Below are positions 56,231-64,000 of a DNA stretch of 64,000 nucleotides, piece by piece (within the stretch, counting starts at the first letter, position 1; every line of letters begins with the position of its first letter). The DNA comes from Candidatus Didemnitutus sp. (GTDB lineage: Bacteria; Verrucomicrobiota; Verrucomicrobiia; Opitutales; Opitutaceae): the NCBI GenBank assembly GCA_019634575.1, contig JAHCAY010000001.1, positions 868,001 to 932,000 of the forward strand. Reading direction: 5' to 3'. A program made the position numbers and the translations under genes. The notes beneath the pieces are model-generated. The model was not told the origin of the DNA. It saw nothing but the letters and a program-made list of their open reading frames with translations, and ran no database searches.

Positions 56231-57664
56231 ATGAGCGGTGTATTCTACGAAAAATTCGAGCGCCACGCCCACGGCGAAGGCCTCAAGGCCCACAGCACGC
56301 ACTACTGCCCCGGCTGCGGCCACGGCGTCGTCCACCGCGACATCGCCGACATCCTCAAGGAACTCGACGCGCAGGACCGCACGATCTTCATCTCGCCGGT
56401 CGGCTGCTCGGTGTTCGCCTATTACTACTTCGACACCGGTAACTCGCAAGCCGCGCACGGCCGCGCGCCCGCCGTCGCCCTCGGCCACAAGCTCGCCGCA
56501 CCCGACTCGCTCGTCGTCTCCTACCAAGGCGACGGCGACCTCGCGTCCATCGGCCTCGCCGAAACCATCTCCATCGCGCAGATGGGCGTGCCGCTCACGG
56601 TCATCTTCATCAACAACGCCATCTACGGCATGACCGGCGGACAACTCGCGCCGACCTCGCTCACCGGCCAGAAAACCGCCACGAGCCCCGACGGTCGCAG
56701 CCGCGCCCACGGCCAGCCGCTCAAGATGGCCGAGCTCATCGCGCAACTCGACGGCCCGATCTACGTCGAACGCGTCGCCCTCTACGACGCCAAGAACCGC
56801 GTGAAGGCCCGCCGCGCGATCAAGAAGGCACTGCAAAACCAACTCGAAGGCCGCGGCTACTCGTTCATCGAAGTCCTCTCCGAGTGCCCCACGCACCTGA
56901 AGCTCTCGCCCGTCGAGGCCGAAAAATGGGTGCAGGAAAACATGGAGCCCGTCTACCCGCTCGGCGTGAAGAAAGACATCAGCGCCGCCACCGAACCGTG
57001 GTTCAAGGGTCCGCGTCCCTCCTACGTGCCCGAGGAAGTCCTCGGCCTCGCCGGCGCCGAGCCCGCCCTCGCCGAGAAGCGTCGCACCGAGTGGCCGGCG
57101 CACGTCGCCAAGCGCGACCTCTCCTTCAAGTTCGCCGGTTCCGGCGGCGATGGCGCGCAAACCGCCGCGCTGCTCCTCGTCCGCGCCGCGATCGAACTCG
57201 GCTACGACGCCACGCACATCCCGGCCTACGGCCCCGAGTCGCGCGGCGGCACGAGCTACGCCGACGTCCACATCGCCGCCACCGAAGTGCTCAACCCCGC
57301 CGCGCCCGAGCCCGACGTCCTCGTCGCGTTCAACGCCCCGAGCCTCACGAAATTCGCGCACACCGTCGTCCCCGGCGGCACGATCCTCTACGACAGCACG
57401 ATCGTCACCGTCGCGCCCACCGACCTGCCCGCCGGCCGCCACATCCTCGGCATTCCGTTCACCAAGATCGCCGCCGACCTCGGCAAGCCGATGGTGAAAA
57501 ACGTCGTCGCCCTCGGCGCGCTCCAATCGGCCACCAAGCTCCTCCCCGACGACGCGCTGATCGAGACGCTCGCCCACGTGCTGAAGGACAAGGCCGCCGT
57601 CCTCCCGCTCAACAAATCCGCCTACGCCGCCGGCCTCGCCGCCGTCACGCCCGCCACGGTCTGA
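56231..57664 (+). CDS. 2-oxoacid:ferredoxin oxidoreductase, beta-gamma fusion
   Basis: 477 residues. Beta part (1 to about 270): CPGCGHGVVHRDIADI with Cys residues, the TPP-binding pair GDGDLASIGLAET and FINNAIYGMTGGQLAPTS, and KCSTHLKL-like chemistry at ECPTHLKL. Gamma part (about 290-470): FAGSGGDGAQTAALLLVRAA, YGPESRGGTSYADVHIA, VVPGGTILYDSTIV. With the upstream gene, all four subunit types are carried on two chains. The ADP-forming CoA ligase follows after a 114-base gap. Confidence 0.92.
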   Translation: MSGVFYEKFERHAHGEGLKAHSTHYCPGCGHGVVHRDIADILKELDAQDRTIFISPVGCSVFAYYYFDTGNSQAAHGRAPAVALGHKLAAPDSLVVSYQGDGDLASIGLAETISIAQMGVPLTVIFINNAIYGMTGGQLAPTSLTGQKTATSPDGRSRAHGQPLKMAELIAQLDGPIYVERVALYDAKNRVKARRAIKKALQNQLEGRGYSFIEVLSECPTHLKLSPVEAEKWVQENMEPVYPLGVKKDISAATEPWFKGPRPSYVPEEVLGLAGAEPALAEKRRTEWPAHVAKRDLSFKFAGSGGDGAQTAALLLVRAAIELGYDATHIPAYGPESRGGTSYADVHIAATEVLNPAAPEPDVLVAFNAPSLTKFAHTVVPGGTILYDSTIVTVAPTDLPAGRHILGIPFTKIAADLGKPMVKNVVALGALQSATKLLPDDALIETLAHVLKDKAAVLPLNKSAYAAGLAAVTPATV

Positions 57665-57687
57665 TCGATCTTTCACTTTCCTCTTAG

Positions 57688-57747
57688 TCTTTCTCCTTCG
57701 TCAGATCGTCGCCCTGCACCGCACGTCACCCGAGCGAAGGAGAAAGA
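57688..57747. repeat. Inverted repeat in the oxidoreductase-ligase gap
   Basis: TCTTTCTCCTTCG (57688-57700) and CGAAGGAGAAAGA (57735-57747) are exact complements with a 34-base loop, and flanking purine/pyrimidine runs extend the similarity. It may attenuate transcription or be another repeat family. The right arm provides AGGAG, 28 or more bases before the next ATG. Confidence 0.75.
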
Positions 57748-57778
57748 TCAGGAGAAAGAGAAAAGAACACGCTCTCCG

Positions 57779-60028
57779 ATGCTCACCGCCCCGCCCCGCT
57801 CCCCCTTCCTCTGCGAGATCGAGGCCTACGAACTCCTCGCGCGCGCCGGCATCCGCGCGCCGCGCCACGGCATCGTCGGCGGCGCGCTTCCCTTCGTCCC
57901 CGCCGAGCCGATCGTGCTGAAAGGCCTCGGTGACGAACTCTGGCACAAGTCCGAGCTCGGTTGCGTGCGCTTCCTGCCCTTCGACGCCACGCGCCTCGCC
58001 GACGAAGCCGCCGCGATGCGCCGCCGCGTCGAAGCCGAAGGCCTCGCGTGGATCGACGCGCTCGTCTGCGAACGCATCGCCATCCAGCGCAACCGCGACA
58101 TCCCCTCCGAAGCCTTCGTCTCCCTCTCGCGCACCGACGCCGGCTGGGTCGTGCTCTGCGGCTTCGGCGGCCTCCAAGCCAACGCTCTCGCCGAACTCGC
58201 CCCGCCCTGCCGCTGGCCCGTCGACGTCGTCACGCCCGAGCAAGCGCTCACGGAATTCTCGCAGCACCTCCTCGGCCGCGCGTGGCTCGGCCGGCTCCGG
58301 GACTCGCACCCGCTCACGACGACCGACGATCTGCGCGCGTTCTTCGAATCGCTCTGGCAACTCGCCGCGCTCGCCGAATCCGAGAGTCTCGCGCTGCTCG
58401 AGCTGAATCCCGTCGCGCTCGACGCCACCGGCACGCCGCGCCCGCTCGACGCCGTGGGCCGCTACGCTCCGCCCGCCGCCGAACGTCTCGCCCCGTCGCC
58501 CGATTTTCTCGCCGCACTCCGCGCGCCGCGCCGCATCGCCCTCGCCGGTGTCTCCGCCCAGGAAGGCGGCGTCGGCCGCACGATCCTCGACAATCTCCGC
58601 CGCTACGCGCTCCCACCCGGCGACCTGATTCTGATCAAACGCCAAGCTGCCGAAGCAAGGTGGCCCGCGACCTCCGGGCGCGGGTCGCAGCCGGATGAAC
58701 CCGCGGCCGACGCAACCCGTCCTCAGAGCGGCCGGACTTCCGCAGAAGGCCCTCCGCCTTCCCACGTCGATTCCTTCCTCGGGTTCCCGTGCGTCCCCGA
58801 CGTTGCCCCGCTCCGCGACGCGCCGGTCGATCTCCTGATCCTCGCGCTCCCCGCCCCCGCCGCCGCGACCACGCTCGAAGCGCTCATCGCCCAAGGCGGC
58901 GGCGCCACCTGCGTCGCTCTCGTCGCCGGCGGCATCGGCGACGGCGCGGACACGCAAGGCCTCGGCGCAAAACTCGCCGCGCGGCTCCGCGACACGCGCG
59001 CCGCCGGTCGCTGGACGCCCGCCGTGCTCGGCCCGAATTTTCTCGGTCACTGGTCACCCGCCCTCGACCTCGACACGTCGTTCATCCCCACCGAAAAACT
59101 CGCCGCACCCGCCACCGCAGGCGGCGCACTCACCCTGCTTTCTCAGAGCGGCGCGTTTCTGCTCTGCCGTCGCTCGCGTCAGCCGTCGCTCCGCTTCGGC
59201 CTCGGCGTCGCCCTCGGCAACCAGATGGACGTCGCCATACCCGACGTCCTCGCCGCGCTCGCCCACGAAGAGGAACCCGGCCCGGTCGCGTGCTACGTCG
59301 AAGGCTTCGGTCCCGGTCATCTCGCACCTTTTGCCGCCGCCGCGCGCATCCTCACCTCGCGCAGCGCGCGCGTCTTGCTGCACCGCGCCGGCCGCACCGC
59401 CGCCGGACAAGCCGCCGCCGCCAGCCACACCGGCGCGATGGCCGGCGACCTCGCGCTCGAACGCGAACTCCTCGAACGCTCCGGCGTCCGTTTCACCGCG
59501 AACATCGCCGAGTTCGACGCCGCGCTCGCCTGGCTCGGCGCGTATCCGCGCCTCGCGAAAGGTCCCGTCGCGCTGCTCACCAATGCCGGCTTCGAGAGCG
59601 TGAACGGCTCCGATCTCTTCGGCACCGGCTTGCCCGCGGCCACGCTGGGCACCGCCGCCACCGAAGAGCTCACGCATTTGCTCGCCGCGAAAAATCTAGG
59701 CGGACTCGTCAGTCCCCGTTTGCCCCTCGACCTAACCCCCATGGCTGACGAGTCCGCCTACCTCGCCGCCGCCGCGCTGCTGCTGCGCGAATGCGCCGTG
59801 CTCGTCGTCGGCCTCGTGCCCTTCACGCGCAAGCTCGGCACGGCCGGCGACGCCGCCGCGCGCTTCGCGTCGCAACTCGCCGCGCTCGCCCGCGTCGCCG
59901 GCAAACCGCTCGCGGTCGCCATCGACGCCGGTCCCGCCTACGAAGCGTATCGCGCCGCGTTCGCCGCCGAGAACGTCCCGACCTTCGACCGCATCGAAAC
60001 GGCGCTGCTCGGTCTGCGCACGCTGTAG
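57779..60028 (+). CDS. ADP-forming acyl-CoA synthetase (acetyl-CoA synthetase type), beta-alpha order
   Basis: 749 residues. N-terminal ATP-grasp part (about 1-230; PIVLKGLGDELWHKSELG, ALLELNPVALD), then a CoA-binding Rossmann domain (about 245-410; RIALAGVSAQEGGVGRTI, GFPCVPDVAPLRD) and CoA-ligase domains (about 440-749) with AAAASHTGAMAGD, whose His is the phosphoryl carrier. The reaction acyl-CoA + ADP + Pi to acid + ATP + CoA conserves energy. Residues about 293-333 are an insert from a REP-like element, between IKRQA and FLGFPCVP. The same-strand oxidoreductase genes are the obvious source of acyl-CoA. Confidence 0.88.
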   Translation: MLTAPPRSPFLCEIEAYELLARAGIRAPRHGIVGGALPFVPAEPIVLKGLGDELWHKSELGCVRFLPFDATRLADEAAAMRRRVEAEGLAWIDALVCERIAIQRNRDIPSEAFVSLSRTDAGWVVLCGFGGLQANALAELAPPCRWPVDVVTPEQALTEFSQHLLGRAWLGRLRDSHPLTTTDDLRAFFESLWQLAALAESESLALLELNPVALDATGTPRPLDAVGRYAPPAAERLAPSPDFLAALRAPRRIALAGVSAQEGGVGRTILDNLRRYALPPGDLILIKRQAAEARWPATSGRGSQPDEPAADATRPQSGRTSAEGPPPSHVDSFLGFPCVPDVAPLRDAPVDLLILALPAPAAATTLEALIAQGGGATCVALVAGGIGDGADTQGLGAKLAARLRDTRAAGRWTPAVLGPNFLGHWSPALDLDTSFIPTEKLAAPATAGGALTLLSQSGAFLLCRRSRQPSLRFGLGVALGNQMDVAIPDVLAALAHEEEPGPVACYVEGFGPGHLAPFAAAARILTSRSARVLLHRAGRTAAGQAAAASHTGAMAGDLALERELLERSGVRFTANIAEFDAALAWLGAYPRLAKGPVALLTNAGFESVNGSDLFGTGLPAATLGTAATEELTHLLAAKNLGGLVSPRLPLDLTPMADESAYLAAAALLLRECAVLVVGLVPFTRKLGTAGDAAARFASQLAALARVAGKPLAVAIDAGPAYEAYRAAFAAENVPTFDRIETALLGLRTL
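58658..58775 (+). repeat. REP-like family A element inside the acyl-CoA synthetase gene
   Basis: AGGTGGCCCGCGACCTCCGG and CGCGGGTCGC at 58658-58687 are the family A unit; AACCCGTCCTCAGAG further on resembles the right arm at 42647. The segment is in frame, has no stop, and encodes RWPATSGRGSQPDEP and onward polar residues. Confidence 0.85.
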
Positions 60029-60100
60029 TGCCACGCTCGGCGCGCGACGTGTTGTCCGCTGCGCCGTGTCCGCAACACCGCGGACTGTCGCCGCGCGGCG

Positions 60101-60862
60101 TTACGCCGAATCGAGGTGGGAGATCAGGTCCTGCAGCAGGACGATTTGCCGATTGCGCGTCTCGACCTGCCAAGGTTGGTCGAACGCCCGGCCGTATTCC
60201 GCCGCCGCGAGCGCATGGCGCACGAAACCCACGTAGTCCGTCTCGGCACCCTGATACGCGCTCGGCGACTCGTAGCCCGGAACGGAGATCGGCAGGAAAG
60301 TCCCTTGCAGCAGAAACACGTCCGATTCGCTCAATCCGCGCGTGGTGTCCTCCCACGCCTGCTTCACCGAGGCCGGAGCGTCAGGCGGCGGGAAGGTCCA
60401 CGTCTTCGCCTTTCCGACCATCTGGAAGCCGTCGCGATCAATGTCCCGCGCGCTGCCCGGTGACCGCAGGAGATTGACCGCACCTTCCTTGGACAGTTTC
60501 CCCGGTTCAATCGCGTCCACCAAGCCGTGCATGTGCTGTAGCACCGCTCGTTCGTCGGAAGACAGCCCCCGCAGAAATTCCTCCGGCGCAGCCTCGGCGT
60601 CGGCCTGCTCGGCGCGTTGGATCAACTGCTCGAACTGCGCGGCGTAATGCTCCACCTCCTGCCGGCGGTCATCGCTGATTCCGCGTTGGAAATATTTCGC
60701 CATCCAAGCGCGGAACTCGGCCTGCTGCCCGCCGGCGCCGGCCGCTTCGCCGCTTCCGGCATTTTTTGCAGCTTCGGCGAGATCGGTCCGACGTTCCGGC
60801 CTGTCGCCGGCTCGGGCTGAAGTCGTTTCGGAGAGGGTAAACCCAGACGAGGACACGTTCAT
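60101..60862 (-). CDS. Protein of unknown function
   Basis: 253 residues, soluble, no family recognised. The N-terminal 60 residues are polar and disordered; then helices (QQAEFRAWMAKYFQRGISDD, AAQFEQLIQRAEQADAEAA), EEFLRGLSSDERAVLQHMHG and a C-terminal acidic and aromatic region ending NRQIVLLQDLISHLDSA. It contains no signal peptide. It converges with the ligase gene and is upstream of nothing obvious. The start choice (60862 rather than a GTG at 60910) is uncertain. Confidence 0.6.
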   Translation of the reverse strand: MNVSSSGFTLSETTSARAGDRPERRTDLAEAAKNAGSGEAAGAGGQQAEFRAWMAKYFQRGISDDRRQEVEHYAAQFEQLIQRAEQADAEAAPEEFLRGLSSDERAVLQHMHGLVDAIEPGKLSKEGAVNLLRSPGSARDIDRDGFQMVGKAKTWTFPPPDAPASVKQAWEDTTRGLSESDVFLLQGTFLPISVPGYESPSAYQGAETDYVGFVRHALAAAEYGRAFDQPWQVETRNRQIVLLQDLISHLDSA

Positions 60863-61017
60863 TGGAGGAGTTGAGGGGGAGAAATTTGCCGGGGTATTCC
60901 CGCGCCACACCTTCCTTGCAACGGACGTGCCAACCTCGGCCGCGCAGCGCGAACACGTGCGAACGCGCGCTCACCCGCGACGCCGCAGCGCCCAGCCGTC
61001 AACGATTCGCGACCGCC

Positions 61018-61761
61018 TCACCCGGCCAGAAATTTCGCCGCGGCGTCCTCGTCCACGAGCCACACGACCTTGTCGCGGATGCTCTTCGTCACCTGCGCCG
61101 GCATCTGCTGCGGATTGAATTCACCCGCCAGCACGCGGTGCAATGTGTCGGCCTTGCCGGCGCCGAGCACCATGATCACAACCAGCCCGCAGGCCTTCAA
61201 TCCGCTCGGCGTCAGCGTCAGTCGCCAGCCTCTTCCCGGAACGTCGATCGCGGCAAAAAAAGCTCCGCCATCGTCGCGCAGCAACGGACTGCCCGGGAAC
61301 AGCGACAGCGTGTGCCCGTCGTCGCCCATGCCCGCGAAACACACGTCGAATGTCCGGTCGCGGCCAAACCACGGCGCATTGATGCGTCCGAATTCGAGCG
61401 CCGCCATCGCCGGCGGAACGCCGGTCGACCACGGATGCTTGCGGTCCGGCGGGATGCCGAGCGGCTTCAACAGCAGACGGTCGGCGTTGCCGAAATTGCT
61501 CTCGAAGGAGTCGGGCCGCACATAGCGCTCGTCGCTCACGAACCAGTGCGTCGTCGCCACCGTCGTCGGCGACAGCGCGTCCTTCGCCACGCACCACTGA
61601 TACCACTCCTTCGGCGTCGAGCCGCCGGTCAGCGCCCACGTGAAATGCTTTTTCGGCGGCGTCTGTCCGCGCTGACCTTCCGCCACGAACACCGCCGTGC
61701 GGAAACAATCTTCCTTCGTGCCGATGAACACACGACCGTAGCTGGAGCTGAGTTCCTTCAT
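61018..61761 (-). CDS. pgl: 6-phosphogluconolactonase
   Basis: 247 residues. Second step of the oxidative pentose phosphate pathway. Blocks: FTWALTGGSTPKEWYQW, HWFVSDERYVRPDSFESNFG, FAGMGDDGHTLSLFPGSPLL. Length and order match Pgl of the glucosamine-6-phosphate isomerase superfamily. It is the third gene of a minus-strand run zwf-opcA-pgl, with 211 bases between it and opcA that hold a long palindrome. Confidence 0.94.
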   Translation of the reverse strand: MKELSSSYGRVFIGTKEDCFRTAVFVAEGQRGQTPPKKHFTWALTGGSTPKEWYQWCVAKDALSPTTVATTHWFVSDERYVRPDSFESNFGNADRLLLKPLGIPPDRKHPWSTGVPPAMAALEFGRINAPWFGRDRTFDVCFAGMGDDGHTLSLFPGSPLLRDDGGAFFAAIDVPGRGWRLTLTPSGLKACGLVVIMVLGAGKADTLHRVLAGEFNPQQMPAQVTKSIRDKVVWLVDEDAAAKFLAG

Positions 61762-61853
61762 CCGCGCTCAAAGCAGCGCGGAAAGTTCGAAGTGCCAAGT
61801 AACAAGTGGCAAGAGCGTCGGCTCGCTCCGCGCTCGCCGCGTAAGCGCCCCCC

Positions 61854-61934
61854 TGTAGGGCGGGGTCTCCCGACCCCGCCGTCGTCCGCCGCCGTCGCCA
61901 TGTTCGCGGCGGGGTCAGGAGACCCCGCCCTACA
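61854..61934. repeat. Palindrome, family D
   Basis: TGTAGGGCGGGGTCTCC (61854-61870) is exactly complementary to GGAGACCCCGCCCTACA (61918-61934). The inner part continues almost perfectly (CGACCCCGCC versus GGCGGGGTCA). It lies between opcA and pgl. Confidence 0.9.
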
Positions 61935-61972
61935 GCGTTACCCCTGCTTCCTGAAAGCTGACCGCTCCCCGC

Positions 61973-62935
61973 TCAGTAAAACATCGCCTCGCTCAACGCG
62001 TCCGCCGGCTCGAGCAGGCGCGCGGTCGCCGTCAGCGTCGTGCGGCCGTGGCCGAGATCGCCTTCGAAATCTGCCACGCGATCCGTGAGGTCGGCCGACC
62101 AGGCGAACTGCTTCCCCGTCGTGCCGTAATCGAACGCGATCGAGAAGCAGCCCGTGCAATCCTGCCCCGTCACGGTGAACGTCAGCGCGTCCGCGTTCGC
62201 GCCGCAGCGCGCTAGGCCCTTTTTCAGCCAGCCGCTCATCGCCGCCGCCTCGGGCGCGAAATCGCGACGATGCCGGATCGTGACGCCGCGCAGGCTCGCG
62301 ACGATGTCGGCCGGCGCGTAGCGGCTGAGAAATTGCCCGATCGTCTGCCGCAGCGGACGCGTCCGAGTATACGCGAGATCGCGCACTGCCGAGGGATTCG
62401 GCCACGGGAAAGTGAAGGCGTCCTCCGGCACGACCGCGCTGTCGAACAGCACGCGCCGCGAGCGCGTCAGCAGGTAATCGTAGGCCGCGAGCCGCTGATT
62501 CGACGAAAACCGGTGCGCCCAATAATACAGCGGCAGGTCGGTCGAAAGGCACACCGAGACTTGGTTTTGCAGGAAGTCGTGCGTGCCCACCGGATAGGCG
62601 AGCACGACGAACTCGCAGCAACGCGTGTCCTTGCCGGATTTGCCGAGGAAGCATTCGCCGTAGATCTTCGCGCGGAAAAGTTTTTCCGCGGCGGAATCGG
62701 ACTCCGGACACAGCACGACGACGCGGCACGGGTAACGTTGCGCGAACTCGACCGTCGTGCGGAATTGCTGCTCCGCGTCCTCCGGCGTGGTGTTGATTCC
62801 GAGATGCAGCACGAGATTCAGCTGCGTGGCGCGGCTGTCCTTCGCCGGCGTGTCGGCCCAGATTTTCTGGAAACCCGCGTTGATGCCGCCGACCGGCACC
62901 TCTATTCCGGGCAGGGCGTTGAAGATCGCGTGCAT
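61973..62935 (-). CDS. opcA: OpcA-type glucose-6-phosphate dehydrogenase assembly protein
   Basis: 320 residues. OpcA family proteins (cyanobacteria, actinobacteria) promote assembly and activity of Zwf. ATG 62935 gives MHAIFNALPGIEVPVGGINA. Distinct features: TQLNLVLHLGINTTPEDA, CRVVVLCPESDS, RAKIYGECFLGKSGKDTRCC and LPLYYWAHRFSSNQR. Several Cys (ECF, RCC, DCTGC) are candidates for redox control. It sits between zwf and pgl on the same strand, which supports the assignment. Confidence 0.88.
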   Translation of the reverse strand: MHAIFNALPGIEVPVGGINAGFQKIWADTPAKDSRATQLNLVLHLGINTTPEDAEQQFRTTVEFAQRYPCRVVVLCPESDSAAEKLFRAKIYGECFLGKSGKDTRCCEFVVLAYPVGTHDFLQNQVSVCLSTDLPLYYWAHRFSSNQRLAAYDYLLTRSRRVLFDSAVVPEDAFTFPWPNPSAVRDLAYTRTRPLRQTIGQFLSRYAPADIVASLRGVTIRHRRDFAPEAAAMSGWLKKGLARCGANADALTFTVTGQDCTGCFSIAFDYGTTGKQFAWSADLTDRVADFEGDLGHGRTTLTATARLLEPADALSEAMFY

Positions 62936-62952
62936 CAGCGGCCGAGCGTTTC

Positions 62953-63024
62953 GTAGGGGCGCAGTCTTGCTGCGCCCGCGACAGCGCTGCTCGAGGCAAG
63001 GGCGCAGCAAGACTGCGCCCCTAC
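62953..63024. repeat. Perfect palindrome, family C
   Basis: GTAGGGGCGCAGTCTTGCTG (62953 on) and its exact inverted copy ending at 63024 form 25-bp arms around a 22-base loop. Each arm contains GGGCGCAG-TCTT-G-CTGCGCCC, itself a hairpin. It fills the zwf-opcA gap. Confidence 0.9.
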
Positions 63025-63050
63025 GGAGAGGATGCGGTGGCAGAGGCTCA

Positions 63051-64000
63051 TCACGGCTCTCTCCAGCTGTGCCCATTCGCGGCGAGCAGATCGGCGGAGG
63101 CCTTCGGGCCCCACGAGCCGGCGCTGTAGGCGTCCATGCCGGCGCGGCCCTGCTGTTTCCAGTGTTCGAGGATCGGCGTCATCAGCTCCCACGAGCGCTC
63201 GGTCTCGTCGCCGCGGATGAAGAGCGTGCCGTCGCCGATCATCGCATCGAGCACGAGCCGCTCATAGGCCTCGGGCGTGTTCGAACCGAACGTCGTCGCG
63301 TATTTGAAGTTCATCTTCACCGGCTGCGTGCGCGTCTCGAGGCCGGGGATCTTCGCGTTGAGGATCATGCTCATGCCCTCGTCCGGCTGGATCTGGAACG
63401 CGAGCGTATTGGCGGCGAGTTGGAAGCGGTCCGACTCGGCGAAGATGTTTCCGGGTGCGCGCTTGAAACGGATCGCAATCTCCGTGACGCGGCGCGCCAT
63501 GCGTTTGCCGGAGCGGATGTAGAACGGCACGCCGTGCCAGCGCCAGTTGTTGATGTTGAGGCGCAGCGCGGCGTAGGTCTCGGTCGCGCTCGTCGGCGCG
63601 ACGTCCTTCTCGGTCAGGTAACCGGGCACCGGCTTGCCGGCGAGCAGGCCTTCGGCGTATTGCGCGCGCGCGACATCGGCTTGCGGACCGTCGAGGCGCA
63701 GCGGCTGGATCGCGCGGAGGAGTTTCACCTTCTCGTCGCGGATCGCCTCGGCATCGAGCGACACGGGCGGCTCCATCGCGGTGAGCGCTACGAGCTGCAT
63801 GGTGTGATTCTGGATCATGTCGCGCAACGCGCCGCTCTGCTCGTAGTAACCGGCGCGTGCCTCGACGCCGACTTCCTCGGCGACGGTGATCTGGACGTGG
63901 TCGATGAAATTGCGGTTCCAGAGCGGCTCGAAGATGGCGTTGGCGAAGCGCTGCACGAGCAGGTCCTGCACGGTCTCCTTGCCGAGGTAGTGATCGATGC
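63051..64000 (-). CDS. zwf: Glucose-6-phosphate 1-dehydrogenase, C-terminal part (5' end outside window)
   Basis: Partial: about 316 residues to the stop at 63051; the NAD(P)-binding N-terminus lies beyond 64000. The HHYLGKE active-site block sits at the window edge; RFANAIFEPLWNRNFIDHVQ, LNINNWRWHGVPFYIRSGKR, FQIQPDEGMSMILNAKIPG and YERLVLDAMIGDGTLFIRGD are G6PD C-terminal signatures. It converts glucose 6-phosphate to 6-phosphogluconolactone. It heads the zwf-opcA-pgl run. Confidence 0.95.
   Translation of the reverse strand, partial: IDHYLGKETVQDLLVQRFANAIFEPLWNRNFIDHVQITVAEEVGVEARAGYYEQSGALRDMIQNHTMQLVALTAMEPPVSLDAEAIRDEKVKLLRAIQPLRLDGPQADVARAQYAEGLLAGKPVPGYLTEKDVAPTSATETYAALRLNINNWRWHGVPFYIRSGKRMARRVTEIAIRFKRAPGNIFAESDRFQLAANTLAFQIQPDEGMSMILNAKIPGLETRTQPVKMNFKYATTFGSNTPEAYERLVLDAMIGDGTLFIRGDETERSWELMTPILEHWKQQGRAGMDAYSAGSWGPKASADLLAANGHSWREP

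Overview
The window is high-GC chromosomal DNA that looks like the Opitutaceae lineage of Verrucomicrobia (inference). Reasons are the secreted TonB-dependent receptor with an N-terminal LSPFEVS segment, a PEP-CTERM protein, Ig/RCC1/NHL repeat proteins with Gly-rich C-terminal anchors, many intergenic palindromes, and rarity of Shine-Dalgarno sequences. No rRNA, tRNA, CRISPR array, prophage or intact insertion sequence was found. Nearly all of the window is ordinary core and accessory chromosome.

Layout. 1-3.5 kb: 3' end of prfC, a flagellin carrying a lectin-like insert behind a sigma-28-like promoter, and a secreted protein of unknown function. 3.5-13.5 kb: a carbohydrate locus with a TonB-dependent receptor, an MFS transporter, a GH28 pectinase-type enzyme, a LacI regulator and a GH38 alpha-mannosidase. 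13.6-24.6 kb: mixed genes, including an alpha/beta hydrolase, small YdeI and TfoX-like proteins, a giant PDZ protein, YecH, a ROK kinase, an HD hydrolase, a secreted amidohydrolase and a His-rich membrane protein. 25-28.4 kb: haem genes hemF-hemE-hemG. 28.5-31.5 kb: an exported rubrerythrin, a DUF2231 protein and a two-component system. 31.7-36.1 kb: ileS, a DksA-like gene and lspA. 36-48 kb: yicC, trpB, a TPR membrane protein with a PEP-CTERM protein, a SpoIIE phosphatase with a STAS protein, acnA, a peroxiredoxin and tyrS. 48-54.4 kb: a lipoprotein, a DUF1338 oxygenase, a 1,122-residue repeat protein and an SMR transporter. 54.7-60 kb: a 2-oxoacid:ferredoxin oxidoreductase compressed into two polypeptides, followed by an ADP-forming acyl-CoA synthetase. 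60-64 kb: zwf (partial), opcA and pgl on the minus strand, with one unknown gene.

How the genes work together. The 54.7-60 kb genes plausibly oxidise 2-oxoacids to acyl-CoA and recover the thioester as ATP. The zwf-opcA-pgl set supplies the oxidative pentose phosphate pathway. The sugar locus imports and trims plant-type or mannose-containing glycans.

The most unusual content is in the repeats. At least five families of extragenic palindromes occur, one of them inserted in frame in the acyl-CoA synthetase and another AT-rich repeat encoding the N-terminus of LspA. Two loci 10 kb apart carry reciprocal remnants of a gene pair, one of them joined to a fragment of prfC. A matched leader element precedes both oxidoreductase genes. 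No single undescribed multi-gene system could be demonstrated from sequence alone.
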